Source: an uncultured Lachnospiraceae bacterium
GTDB lineage: Bacteria > Bacillota > Clostridia > Lachnospirales > Lachnospiraceae
Assembly: GCA_947169235.1 (NCBI GenBank)
Contig: CAMVOY010000009.1
Location: 1-54,720 of the forward strand
DNA length: 54,720 nucleotides
Direction of reading: 5' to 3'
The notes under the pieces are model-generated. The model saw only the letters and a list, made by a program, of their open reading frames with translations, searched no databases and was not told the DNA's origin. How positions within the stretch are numbered: the stretch's first letter is position 1; each line of letters starts with the position of its first letter. Below, piece by piece: positions 34,959 to 44,084 of the stretch. The translations under genes and the position numbers were made by a program.

Positions 34959-37347
34959 TAGTGCTCCTCTCTATATCAGTGACACTCTCTATCTGGCGGA
35001 GCTTTTTCAGAAGCTCGTCAAGCTGTGCCACGCGATGGATCTCAAATCCGATGGTTATGGTAGCCTTGTCCTGTTTATTGGTACGGACATTCATGGAGCG
35101 GACATCTATCTTGCCCTCCGTAAACACCCTCGAGATATCCATAAGGATACCGTTTCTGTTGTTGCAGTAGAGGATGATCTCGACAGGATATGTTCCCTCG
35201 CCGTCTCTGGCGTTCTGCGACCATTCCGCCTCTATCAGGCGGTTCCTCTCGCTCTCCGGCAGATGGATCATGTTCACGCAGTCAGTACGATGTATGGAAA
35301 TACCACGCCCTCTGGTCACGAATCCTACGATCTCATCTCCCGGCACCGGTGAACAGCACCTCGAAAAACGCACCGCAAGGTCATTCAGACCTTCGACTAT
35401 GATACCGCTCTTGCTTTCGAGCGCCTCTCTCGTTTTATCAAGTCCACCATGCTCTCTGGCTTCTCTGGCTTTTTCTACAACCTCGATCACCTGCTGATCG
35501 GATATGATGCGGTTCGTGGAATGCTTGTATCGTTCCTGAAGCTTCTCGACCACCTGACCTTCCTTTAGCCCGCCGTGTCCGACCGCCGCACAGATGGCAT
35601 CCCAGTCAGAAAAACCGTATTTCTGCAGCACAGCATTCATAAGCTCCGGCTTCATAAGATCCGAAAGCACCACGCTGTGCTTTTTGCAGTATGCATTTAT
35701 GAGTTCCTTGCCCCGTTCGATATTCTCTTCCTTGAACTGCTGTCGGAACCACTGATTTATCTTGTTTCTGGCCTGTGTACTCTTTACGATCTTGAGCCAG
35801 TCACGGCTCGGACCTTTAGAGTTCTGGCTCGTGATGATCTCGATACGGTCACCATTCTGGATCTCGTAATCATTCGTTACGATGTTTCCGTTTACCCTCG
35901 CTCCGACCATCCTGTTACCGACCGCAGTGTGAACCGAATACGCAAAATCGATCGGCGTCGAGCCCGTAGGAAGAGTCTTTACATCTCCATCAGGCGTGAA
36001 ACAGTATATCCTGTCTGAAAAAAGGTCAAGATCGCTCTTTATGATGCTTAAGAACTCTCTGTTGTCATCCATGTCATGCTGCCATTCAAGAATACGACGC
36101 AGCCATGCCATTTTTTCACGTTCGCCGTCATCCAACGTACGATCGGAGGATCCTCCTGTTTCCTTGTATTTCCAGTGGGCGGCGATTCCATACTCGGCTG
36201 TTCTGTGCATCTCGTAGGTACGTATCTGTATCTCGAACGGCTGTCCGTCCGGACCGATCAGCGTCGTATGCAACGACTGATAGTTGTTCGGCTTCGGCAT
36301 CGCGATATAGTCCTTGAAACGTCCCGGAATAGGCTTATACATCTCGTGAATGATACCGAGCGCCGTATAACATTCCTGATCCGTGTCAACTATGATACGT
36401 ATGGCAAAAAGATCGTAGATCTGATCAAGGGATTTTTCCTGAGTGATCATCTTTCTGTAGATACTGAAAAGATGCTTGACACGTCCGTCGATGGTGGCGC
36501 TTATGCCGTTTTGCTCGAGATGAGTACCGACCTCCTCCATGATGTCCTTGATAAAGTTTGCCTTGGTCTTTTTAAGCTCTGAGAACTCATGCTTTAACTC
36601 TCTGTACTCATCCGGTTCCAGGTACTCTAACGCGAGGTCATCAAGCTCGACCTTTACCTTTGAAATACCGAGCCTGTCCGCGAGAGGCGCATAGATATCC
36701 ATCGTCTCACGGGATTTTTCTTTTTGCTTCTCCGGCGGCATGAACTGCATCGTTCTCATGTTGTGCAGTCTGTCGGCAAGCTTTATGATGATGACTCTGA
36801 TATCACTGGCCATGGCGAGGAACATTTTTCTGAGGTTCTCTGCCTGTACCTCGACCTTGTCAGTCGAATAATTGAGCTGGGTCAGCTTGGTGACACCGTC
36901 AACCAGTAGTGCAACCTCCTCGGAAAACTGCTCCGCGATATCCTCCGTGGTATACGAGGTGTCCTCGACCACATCGTGAAGCAGTCCGCCGACGATCGTC
37001 TCTTTGTCCATCTCCAGCTGAGCGAGTATGATCGCCACGCATACGGGATGAGTCAGATACGGCTCGCCCGAACGTCTCTTCTGGCCTTCGTGGGCTTTTT
37101 TTGCAAGATCATATGCTCTTCGGATCATATCCAGATCACTGGAAGGATGGTATGAACTCACGGTCTTCACCAGGATATCGAAAAGGACATCAGGATCGGT
37201 GAAGTTCGGTGGTATGACATCACTGGAAAGCTCACCGGTATCAAAACCTCTGGGGGTGAGCGTTGAGAGGATGGCTTCCTTTGCAGTCATCTCTTTAGGA
37301 TCTGCCTGCTGGGTCTTTTGCGCGGACTTTCCGAAAAAAAGTGCCAT
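34951..37347 (-). CDS. relA: Bifunctional (p)ppGpp synthetase/hydrolase (Rel)
   Basis: Makes and degrades the stringent-response alarmones. 798 residues in the long RSH layout: HD hydrolase domain (about 75-200, with LLHDVVEDT and ADRLHNMRTM, so hydrolysis looks intact), synthetase domain (about 260-370, IIVDTDQECYTALG, KDYIAMPKPNNYQSLHTTL, in part), TGS (about 425-485, FTPDGDVKTLPTGSTPIDFAY), helical/zinc-finger region (CCSPVPGDEIVGFVTRGRG) and C-terminal ACT (about 720-798). First gene of a rel-MBL-hemZ-hisS run. It has its own promoter and a terminator-like hairpin in the leader. Confidence 0.95.
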   Translation of the reverse strand: MALFFGKSAQKTQQADPKEMTAKEAILSTLTPRGFDTGELSSDVIPPNFTDPDVLFDILVKTVSSYHPSSDLDMIRRAYDLAKKAHEGQKRRSGEPYLTHPVCVAIILAQLEMDKETIVGGLLHDVVEDTSYTTEDIAEQFSEEVALLVDGVTKLTQLNYSTDKVEVQAENLRKMFLAMASDIRVIIIKLADRLHNMRTMQFMPPEKQKEKSRETMDIYAPLADRLGISKVKVELDDLALEYLEPDEYRELKHEFSELKKTKANFIKDIMEEVGTHLEQNGISATIDGRVKHLFSIYRKMITQEKSLDQIYDLFAIRIIVDTDQECYTALGIIHEMYKPIPGRFKDYIAMPKPNNYQSLHTTLIGPDGQPFEIQIRTYEMHRTAEYGIAAHWKYKETGGSSDRTLDDGEREKMAWLRRILEWQHDMDDNREFLSIIKSDLDLFSDRIYCFTPDGDVKTLPTGSTPIDFAYSVHTAVGNRMVGARVNGNIVTNDYEIQNGDRIEIITSQNSKGPSRDWLKIVKSTQARNKINQWFRQQFKEENIERGKELINAYCKKHSVVLSDLMKPELMNAVLQKYGFSDWDAICAAVGHGGLKEGQVVEKLQERYKHSTNRIISDQQVIEVVEKAREAREHGGLDKTREALESKSGIIVEGLNDLAVRFSRCCSPVPGDEIVGFVTRGRGISIHRTDCVNMIHLPESERNRLIEAEWSQNARDGEGTYPVEIILYCNNRNGILMDISRVFTEGKIDVRSMNVRTNKQDKATITIGFEIHRVAQLDELLKKLRQIESVTDIERSTNG

Positions 37348-37378
37348 ATCATCCCTCCTCTCTCAAATATTTATCTCA

Positions 37379-37403
37379 CAAAAAAACGCATAAATCAGCG
37401 TTT
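37379..37403 (-). terminator. Terminator-like hairpin in the rel leader
   Basis: On the minus strand AAACGC-TGATTTAT-GCGTTT is followed at once by more T. It lies between the rel promoter and the rel start, so it would act as an attenuator rather than an end terminator. The stem is only 6 bp. Confidence 0.45.
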
Positions 37404-37433
37404 CCTTAATATATAATCAAAAACGGTGTTACC

Positions 37434-37462
37434 ATCATACCACGCTTAAGGATTTTTTTCAA
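37434..37462 (-). promoter_or_regulatory. rel promoter
   Basis: Minus strand TTGAAA (37457-37462), 17 nt, TATGAT (37434-37439) with an extended TGG just before the -10. Confidence 0.75.
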
Positions 37463-37493
37463 CTGTTCTCTTGTCAAAAATTACAGTTTTTGC

Positions 37494-37522
37494 TTTTCTT
37501 TTCAAAAAAAATGTGGTATGAT
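37494..37522 (+). promoter_or_regulatory. Extended -10 promoter of the phosphoribosyltransferase-like gene
   Basis: TGGTATGAT (37514-37522) is an extended -10; the -35 (TTTTCT, 37494-37499) is poor. The same TGGTATGAT -10 is used by the divergent rel promoter. Confidence 0.55.
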
Positions 37523-37596
37523 GATTAAGGAGCTAGCTACACTAAAAGAGGGCGTATCGCACTTTGTCGCCGACACGCCTCGGAATGGAGGATAAC

Positions 37597-38244
37597 ATGC
37601 TTTTAGTCGACCACGAAATCAAGATCCCATCCAAAGTAAATCCGAATCTTAAGCTTCGTGTATTGAAGGGACATTTTGCAACAGTTCACTCGCATATCAA
37701 CTGCTATATCGATATGACCATGCTGAAGTACAGACACAGCGAAGCCGCTGAGGTTGCCAAGTCTATGGCGTCGGATTATCAGTATAACAAGCCTATAGAT
37801 ACCATCGTCGTGACAGACGGTTGCGAGGTCATCGGTGCTTATCTGGCCGAGGAGCTCAAGAAAAACGGTGTTATGTCATTAAACACGCATGATTCTCTGT
37901 ACATCGTAACACCGGAGATCGGCGCGGGAGGTCAGATGATATTCCGTGACAATATCCAACCGATGATCAGAAACAAAAATATCCTGCTCTTACTCGCCTC
38001 CGCTACCACCGGACGCACCATCGCCCGCGGTATCGAGTGTATCCAGTACTATGGCGGTATCGTGCAGGGAGTATCAGCGATCTTCTCAGCATCAGGTGAG
38101 ATTTTCGGTCATGAGGTTCACCACATCTTCGGTGCGGATGACCTTGATGATTATCAGGCATTCTCACAGGAGACCTGTCCTTTCTGTCAGAAGGGTCAGA
38201 AGCTCGATGCGATGGTTAACAGTTTTGGTTACTCGGAGCTATAG
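37597..38244 (+). CDS. Phosphoribosyltransferase-fold protein (OPRT-like, atypical)
   Basis: 215 residues. The fold is suggested by a hydrophobic strand and loop ILLLLASATTGRTIARGIE (about 126-144), where type I phosphoribosyltransferases have a PRPP loop of the kind VDDxxTTGxT. The acidic pair normally before TTG is absent here (LASATTGRT), while the TGRT part remains. IDTIVVTDGCEVIGAYLAEEL, in part, precedes it. The C-terminus has CPFCQKGQKL, possibly half a zinc site. The start at 37597 has GGAGG 5 nt upstream. Related clostridial proteins are often called orotate phosphoribosyltransferase; the changed motif makes that doubtful. Confidence 0.6.
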   Translation: MLLVDHEIKIPSKVNPNLKLRVLKGHFATVHSHINCYIDMTMLKYRHSEAAEVAKSMASDYQYNKPIDTIVVTDGCEVIGAYLAEELKKNGVMSLNTHDSLYIVTPEIGAGGQMIFRDNIQPMIRNKNILLLLASATTGRTIARGIECIQYYGGIVQGVSAIFSASGEIFGHEVHHIFGADDLDDYQAFSQETCPFCQKGQKLDAMVNSFGYSEL

Positions 38245-38341
38245 TTCACGGTGTCGAGCGCGGTCGGAGTTTCTCTCCCGACTCGCGACTACGTCGGCTC
38301 GCTGTGAGAGAACTCCTGCCGTCGACACCTGTGTGGAACTA
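38242..38341 (+). repeat. 100-nt hairpin between the phosphoribosyltransferase-like gene and tyrA
   Basis: Starting in the stop codon: TAGTTC / GAACTA, GGTGTCGA / TCGACACC, GGAGTT and CTCTC / GAGAG and AACTCC, with CGAC-TAC-GTCG near the tip. It is not followed by a T-run, so it is not a standard terminator. It may separate the expression of tyrA from the gene before it. It lacks the AAGCG bulge of the other long hairpins. Confidence 0.8.
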
Positions 38342-38406
38342 CAGCATAGAGTAAAACAGCAGTTAACCTATTAAATAAAATTAAGAATTAAGGTGCAGAA
38401 ATAACA

Positions 38407-39513
38407 ATGTTTAAGCGATTAAATTTAGGATTTATCGGCTTTGGTTTGATCGGAGGATCGATCGCAAAGGCTTTAAAAAAACAGGGCGCGGACATCCGCG
38501 TCCTTGTTTACAGTAGACGAGTAAATCCCGACCTTGAGGTCGGAGTAAGTGAGGGTGTGATCGATGAGATCGTTTACGATATCGACGATCACTTTTCTGA
38601 CTGTGACGTGATATTTTTATGCGCTCCGGTGAGAAAGATCATAGACCTTCTCCCACGAGTAAAGGAGGTCGCATCAGGCGAGTGTATCATCACCGATGTA
38701 GGCAGCGTAAAAGGCGAGATCGTACGTGCTGCCGCTGAGCTTGGTATGAGCGATAAGTTTATCGGCGGACATCCCATGGCCGGCTCGGAAAAGACGGGAT
38801 ATGCAAATGCTACCGATATCCTCCTTGAAAACGCCTATTATCTGCTTACACCAACCGAGAATAACTCGGATGCAGATATAGATCTTTTAAAAGACCTTGT
38901 CAAAATGACCGGTGCAACCTGCGTCGTTCTGGATCCTGACAAGCATGATCACATCACTGCTGCCATCTCACACGTTCCGCACCTTTTGGCGGTGGCCCTG
39001 GTAAATCTGGTACGTAAACATGACGATGAGGAACAAACATTAAAGACCTTTGCAGCAGGCGGTTTCAGAGACATCACGCGTATAGCCTCATCATCACCTC
39101 AGATGTGGGAGGAGATATGCCTGACCAACTCCATAGCCATAGATGAACTTCTCGCGGAACTTGAGAGCATGATAAAAGATTACCGTGATGAGATCCGGGG
39201 CGGAGACGGCGATTCCATATTCGATGCCTTCGAAACGGCAGGTGACTATCGTAATTCCCTACCAAAAAAAGCCAATGCGTTGGTCGGAAAAACGCACGAG
39301 CTTTTTGTAAACATCGATGACAGACCGGGAGCCATAGCAAGTATCGCTACCATCCTGTCAGTCGGTGGACTCAGTATCAGAAATATCGGTATCATTAACA
39401 ACCGTGAGTTTGCTGACGGAGTTCTTCGTATCGAACTCAATTCAGACGATGACGTATCAACTGCACGTGATCTGCTGATGAAGCACGGTTACGAGGTCGT
39501 GGAGAGATCATAA
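38407..39513 (+). CDS. tyrA: Prephenate dehydrogenase with ACT domain
   Basis: Oxidises prephenate to 4-hydroxyphenylpyruvate for tyrosine. 368 residues. The N-terminal Rossmann motif is GFGLIGGSIAKALK. Catalytic-region sequences are DVGSVKG, GGHPMAGSEKTGY and DHITAAISHVPHLLA. The C-terminal ACT domain (from about 293, LFVNIDDRPGAIASIATIL) likely senses tyrosine. AAGGTG is about 11 nt before the ATG. No other aromatic pathway gene is near. It converges on the acyltransferase gene with an 11-nt gap. Confidence 0.94.
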   Translation: MFKRLNLGFIGFGLIGGSIAKALKKQGADIRVLVYSRRVNPDLEVGVSEGVIDEIVYDIDDHFSDCDVIFLCAPVRKIIDLLPRVKEVASGECIITDVGSVKGEIVRAAAELGMSDKFIGGHPMAGSEKTGYANATDILLENAYYLLTPTENNSDADIDLLKDLVKMTGATCVVLDPDKHDHITAAISHVPHLLAVALVNLVRKHDDEEQTLKTFAAGGFRDITRIASSSPQMWEEICLTNSIAIDELLAELESMIKDYRDEIRGGDGDSIFDAFETAGDYRNSLPKKANALVGKTHELFVNIDDRPGAIASIATILSVGGLSIRNIGIINNREFADGVLRIELNSDDDVSTARDLLMKHGYEVVERS

Positions 39514-39524
39514 AGGTATGACTC

Positions 39525-40802
39525 TCAAAAGTCTTCCTTGATCCCCACTTCCACATCATCAGGGTTTAAACTCTGCATATCAACTGTAGGCGTTAAACTC
39601 TGCGCAGGCGCTGTATCATTTTCCATCTTCGTTTCAGGATGAAGCAGTGTCGAGTGCTTTTTCTGAGCGTTCATAAGCATCTCTATACGTTCTTTATCTG
39701 AAATATGTTCTTTCTTCTGTCTGAACATCCTTTCGCGCATCTTGTCTTCCAGCCACTCTATGCCTTTCCGAACTCTTATCAGCTCGAACAGAGCCATCCT
39801 TCCTCTCTCGATAAGGACCGAGATTCCCAGACACAGCGCAGAGAAAGCGAGAACAATCCCGACGAGCTCGATACCGCTCCTGGCTTGCAAAAATGCAAAT
39901 CTTCCCGGCAAAACATGCCACCATACCAGCATATGACTGCATATGATATAAGCCGCAAAAACAGCCGGTGCACAGAACCTTATAAACTTTTGCATGTCAC
40001 CGTCCTTTTTGATACGCAGCTTTGAAAAAAGGATGACAAACGCCATCGATGATATGACTAATGTCGGAGCGGTAAGATCAACAAAAGTATCTCCGGATAT
40101 CCGGATATTCAAAAAGACAAAGGTCGGTGTTACCATCTTCCAGACCCATGTGAAGAAGTTGCAAAGAACGATGATAAGAATGAGCGTCCTATTCTTCATA
40201 TATGCGCCGATCTCGCATTTTTTGATAACGGCACCGGCGAAATACATGATAACCAGCCATGCAAGAGAAAACCCGTTCCCCGGGGTAAACTTATCAGCCC
40301 AAAAATCATACGCACTGAATACGATAAGAAGAGCAACGAATACTTTTTTCAGCTTCTCCTCCGAGAACGACCTTATCACCACATCCAAAAATGGCATAAG
40401 GACAAACAGACCTGTATATGCGGTGAAATACCAGTAAACACCACACGTTACCGGAAAGAATGAAACAGCTATATCCGTTCCGCTCATCCCATCTTCAAGC
40501 ACTGCATTTCCGATAAGAGTCAAAGCGACGCTGTATGTAAAAACCATCAGCCAACGCATGACATATTTGGACACTCTGAACGGCTTTTTCTCCTCTGAAA
40601 ACCCGGTGTATCCGCTGATCAACGCAAAAATATTGATCGATCCAAAAGCTATGATCTCCATAGCCCATATAATACTTACGTTGGCGCCATCTCCCGTAAC
40701 GCCCAACAGACCACCCTGTCCGATAGTATGAAGCATCATAACAAAAAACATCGCTACGATCCTCAAAAGATCTATCCCATCATTACGCTCTTTCGTTCTC
40801 AT
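39525..40802 (-). CDS. Acyltransferase 3 family membrane protein
   Basis: 425 residues. About ten membrane helices with the family start NDGIDLLRIVAMFFVMMLH; the His in MLH is thought to be catalytic. These enzymes O-acylate surface sugars, peptidoglycan or lipids. The C-terminal ~70 residues (from about 350) are charged and cytoplasmic, with the KMRERMFRQKKEHISDKERI helix, an unusual tail. There is no glycan cluster nearby, so the substrate is unknown. The leader holds a dyad GTGCATTTCA / TGAAATGCGC (40827-40866). Confidence 0.85.
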   Translation of the reverse strand: MRTKERNDGIDLLRIVAMFFVMMLHTIGQGGLLGVTGDGANVSIIWAMEIIAFGSINIFALISGYTGFSEEKKPFRVSKYVMRWLMVFTYSVALTLIGNAVLEDGMSGTDIAVSFFPVTCGVYWYFTAYTGLFVLMPFLDVVIRSFSEEKLKKVFVALLIVFSAYDFWADKFTPGNGFSLAWLVIMYFAGAVIKKCEIGAYMKNRTLILIIVLCNFFTWVWKMVTPTFVFLNIRISGDTFVDLTAPTLVISSMAFVILFSKLRIKKDGDMQKFIRFCAPAVFAAYIICSHMLVWWHVLPGRFAFLQARSGIELVGIVLAFSALCLGISVLIERGRMALFELIRVRKGIEWLEDKMRERMFRQKKEHISDKERIEMLMNAQKKHSTLLHPETKMENDTAPAQSLTPTVDMQSLNPDDVEVGIKEDF

Positions 40803-40878
40803 GTCTCCTCTTCTCCTATATCATCGTGCATTTCACTTCCGGTTTATCCTATGATTGAAATGCGCATCACAACTAAAG

Positions 40879-40907
40879 ATTATCTCATAAAACAGGTATT
40901 TTTGCAA
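40879..40907 (-). promoter_or_regulatory. Promoter of the acyltransferase gene
   Basis: Minus strand TTGCAA (40902-40907), 17 nt, GATAAT (40879-40884). Confidence 0.6.
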
Positions 40908-40915
40908 TAACATAT

Positions 40916-40944
40916 TTGACAATAAACACGAAAAAAAGTATTAT
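40916..40944 (+). promoter_or_regulatory. queA promoter
   Basis: TTGACA (40916-40921), 17 nt, TATTAT (40939-40944), a near-consensus promoter about 35 nt before the start. It is back to back with the acyltransferase promoter. Confidence 0.8.
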
Positions 40945-40979
40945 TAGATGTACAATCTTATAACGAAACGGAGATTCAC

Positions 40980-42029
40980 ATGAAAACCAGCGATTTTTAC
41001 TACGAATTACCCGAAGAACTGATCGCCCAGGATCCGCTTACGGACAGGAGCGCATCAAGACTTATGGTACTTGATAAAGATAAAAAAAACATCACACACC
41101 GATCCTTTAAGGATATATGTGAGTACTTAAGACCCGGAGACTGCCTGGTAAGAAACAATACACGCGTCATCCCTGCGAGACTGCTTGGCGTAAAGCCTGA
41201 TACACAGGCGCACGTCGAAGTATTTTTGCTGAAGCGAAGGAGCGGTGATGTATGGGAGACTCTCGTTAAGCCCGGGAAGAAACTCAGACCCGGAGCGAAG
41301 GTAGTATTCGGCGGCGACGGATCCGATGCTCCTCTTCGCGGAGAGATACTCGAAGTACTGCCTGACGGGAACAGGCTTGTCAGATTCAGTTATGACGGGA
41401 TCTTTGAAGAGGTTTTGGATGTACTCGGTCAGACCCCTCTCCCGCCGTATATCCATCACGAGCTCGCAGACAGAAACCGTTACCAGACCGTCTACGCAAA
41501 ATACGACGGTTCTGCTGCAGCCCCCACAGCCGGACTCCATTTCACCGAGGAGCTTTTTGATAGGGTGAAAAAGATGGGTGTTGAGGTAGCAGATGTCACG
41601 CTACATGTCGGCCTCGGGACATTCCGTCCGGTAAAGGTCGATGATGTGACCGAACATCACATGCATTCGGAATGGTATCAGATTCTGCCTGAGGAAGCAG
41701 ACAAGATAAACAGAATAAAAAAAGCCGGCGGACGCATCATCTGCGTAGGCACCACCAGCTGCCGCACCATCGAGTCCGCCACGGATGAGAACGGGATCCT
41801 CATCCCGGGCGAAGGCGATACGGATATATTTATCTATCCCGGTTACAGGTTCAAGATACTTGATGCTCTGATCACGAACTTCCACCTGCCGGAGTCCACA
41901 CTCCTTATGCTGGTCTCCGCACTCGCCGGACGCGATTTCATCCTTCAGGCGTATGAGGAAGCTGTAAAAGAACGTTACAGGTTTTTCTCATTCGGAGATG
42001 CGATGCTTATCTGCTCTTCGCAGTCTTGA
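40980..42029 (+). CDS. queA: S-adenosylmethionine:tRNA ribosyltransferase-isomerase
   Basis: Transfers and isomerises the ribose of SAM onto preQ1 in tRNA to give epoxyqueuosine. 349 residues, normal length. Family sequences: [62 protein letters not shown] and [24 protein letters not shown] precedes the ATG. Its usual neighbour tgt is absent here. The last 23 nt overlap the 3' end of ppk on the other strand. Confidence 0.96.
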   Translation: MKTSDFYYELPEELIAQDPLTDRSASRLMVLDKDKKNITHRSFKDICEYLRPGDCLVRNNTRVIPARLLGVKPDTQAHVEVFLLKRRSGDVWETLVKPGKKLRPGAKVVFGGDGSDAPLRGEILEVLPDGNRLVRFSYDGIFEEVLDVLGQTPLPPYIHHELADRNRYQTVYAKYDGSAAAPTAGLHFTEELFDRVKKMGVEVADVTLHVGLGTFRPVKVDDVTEHHMHSEWYQILPEEADKINRIKKAGGRIICVGTTSCRTIESATDENGILIPGEGDTDIFIYPGYRFKILDALITNFHLPESTLLMLVSALAGRDFILQAYEEAVKERYRFFSFGDAMLICSSQS

Positions 42030-44070
42030 TCGCTCGCTGACAGAAGGTTTCCTGCGCGCCTATCGCTTTTTTGCCGCGCATATCGATCTTCTCATATGTT
42101 CCGTCCGGCTGCATGATACGGGCCTTCTTGGTATCCGACAGCTGCACCTTCAGTATGTCGATCACATCTTCCTTGAGGACAGGATCCTCTACAGGGAACA
42201 GAATCTCGACGCGCTTGTCAAGGTTTCTCGGCATCCAATCGGCGCTCCCCATGAATATCTCAGGTGAGCCGTCATTCTCAAAATAAAATATACGTGAATG
42301 CTCAAGGAATGTTCCGACTATGGAGCGCACGGTTATATTCTCGCTAAGCCCCGGTATCCCCGCCTTCAGACAGCAGATACCACGGATGATAAGGTCTATC
42401 TTTACCCCCTGCTCAGATGCTCTATACAGGGCTTCTATAACCTCCCTGTCACAAAGGGAGTTCATCTTTGCTACGATCCTTCCCACTCTGCCGCGTTTTG
42501 CGTTCATCGATTCGCGTTCTATGAGCTCGAGGAACTTGTCACGGAGCCACTGAGGAGCGAGCGTAAGCTTGTTCCAACCGAGAGGCTCAGAGTATCCCGA
42601 AAGCATATTAAAGACTGCCGTTGCGTCCTCACCGTAACTGCGTTTGCATGTGAGCAGTCCCATATCCGTATATAGTTTCGCGGTGGAATCATTGTAGTTA
42701 CCGGTTCCAAGGTGGACATAACGACGTATGCCATCCTCCTCACGACGTACGACCAAAGTGATCTTTGAGTGAGTCTTTAAGCCGACCAGACCGTAGATAA
42801 CGTGGCACCCGGCCTCCTCAAGTTTTCTCGCCCAAACGATGTTGTTTTCCTCGTCAAAACGCGCCTTCAGCTCGACGAGCACCGAAACCTGCTTGCCGTT
42901 TTCAGCAGCGGCAGCGAGCGAAGCGATGATAGGCGAGTGCGAGCTGACACGGTATAATGTCTGCTTGATAGCGAGCACATCCGGATCCTGAGAAGCCTCA
43001 CGGATGAATCGTACGACCGGATCGAATGTCTCATACGGATGGTGTAACAGAATATCATGCTCTCTGATCTGATCAAAAAGGTCCTCATCACGCTTCAAAT
43101 ACTTCGGCTGCTGAGGAGTATATGGTTTGTCCTTCAGATGATCGAATCCGTCAAAATTGTATACCTTCATCAAAAATGTCAAATCCAGCGGACCGTTGAT
43201 ACGATAGATCGCCTCCTCATTGATGGGAAGTTCTCTTTTCAGCACCTTCAAAAGCTGCTTGTCAATGCCGGATTCTACCTCAAGACGGATAGGCTCACCC
43301 CACTGACGGCGCTTTAACTGTCTCTCTATCTCTATCAGAAGATCAGCCGCCTCATCCTCGTCGAACGGCAGATCCGCATTTCTCATGACACGATAAGGTG
43401 TCGCACATAATACCTTATAACCTGAAAACAGGCGATGGATATTTTTCTCTATGATCTGTTCCAAAAGGATAACAGTCGTACACTCATCTTCATCGGTAGG
43501 GATGGTCACGACTCTCGGAAGACCCGACGGTACCTGAACGGTAGCGAAGTCGACAGTATTTTTGTTCTGCTTATCCTGTATGAGGGCTCCGATATTCAGA
43601 TAACCGGTTCTGATCAAAGGGAACGGTCTCGATGAATCGACGGCCATCGGTGTCAACACGGGGAAAACCTCCGAGCGGAAATACTTGTCAACGTATGAAG
43701 CCTGCTCCTCATTCAGAGCCTCGAAATATGACACGATCTTCAGACCATTTTTCTTTAAGAGAGGCAAAAATGAGCGGTTGTATGTGTTGTACTGGCGCTC
43801 AACAAAATCATGCGTGTACGTAAGTATCGCCTCGATCTGCTCACGCGCAGTCATGCCTGCGATGTCAAGTCCCTTGTAGCCGGCATTTACCTGATCCTTC
43901 AGAGATGCAACACGCACCATGAAAAACTCATCAAGATTTGATGAGGTGATGCTTAGGAATTTCAGTCGTTCCATCAGAGGAATAGACGCATCTCGCGCCT
44001 CCTCAAGGATACGGACATCGAAATCCAGCCATGATAATTCTCTGTTATTAAAACGTTCTGAATCAGTCAT
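42007..44070 (-). CDS. ppk: Polyphosphate kinase
   Basis: Makes polyphosphate from ATP reversibly (PPK1 family). 687 residues in four domains. [17 protein letters not shown] starts the helical N domain. The first phospho-His is in [11 protein letters not shown] and the second in [24 protein letters not shown] is the C2 phosphate-binding signature. The start at 44070 has GGAGG 5 nt upstream, the site itself abutting the ppx stop. Co-transcribed with ppx, so synthesis and breakdown are made together. Confidence 0.95.
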   Translation of the reverse strand: MTDSERFNNRELSWLDFDVRILEEARDASIPLMERLKFLSITSSNLDEFFMVRVASLKDQVNAGYKGLDIAGMTAREQIEAILTYTHDFVERQYNTYNRSFLPLLKKNGLKIVSYFEALNEEQASYVDKYFRSEVFPVLTPMAVDSSRPFPLIRTGYLNIGALIQDKQNKNTVDFATVQVPSGLPRVVTIPTDEDECTTVILLEQIIEKNIHRLFSGYKVLCATPYRVMRNADLPFDEDEAADLLIEIERQLKRRQWGEPIRLEVESGIDKQLLKVLKRELPINEEAIYRINGPLDLTFLMKVYNFDGFDHLKDKPYTPQQPKYLKRDEDLFDQIREHDILLHHPYETFDPVVRFIREASQDPDVLAIKQTLYRVSSHSPIIASLAAAAENGKQVSVLVELKARFDEENNIVWARKLEEAGCHVIYGLVGLKTHSKITLVVRREEDGIRRYVHLGTGNYNDSTAKLYTDMGLLTCKRSYGEDATAVFNMLSGYSEPLGWNKLTLAPQWLRDKFLELIERESMNAKRGRVGRIVAKMNSLCDREVIEALYRASEQGVKIDLIIRGICCLKAGIPGLSENITVRSIVGTFLEHSRIFYFENDGSPEIFMGSADWMPRNLDKRVEILFPVEDPVLKEDVIDILKVQLSDTKKARIMQPDGTYEKIDMRGKKAIGAQETFCQRAIKTAKSR

Positions 44071-44084
44071 TTTTTCCTCCATGA

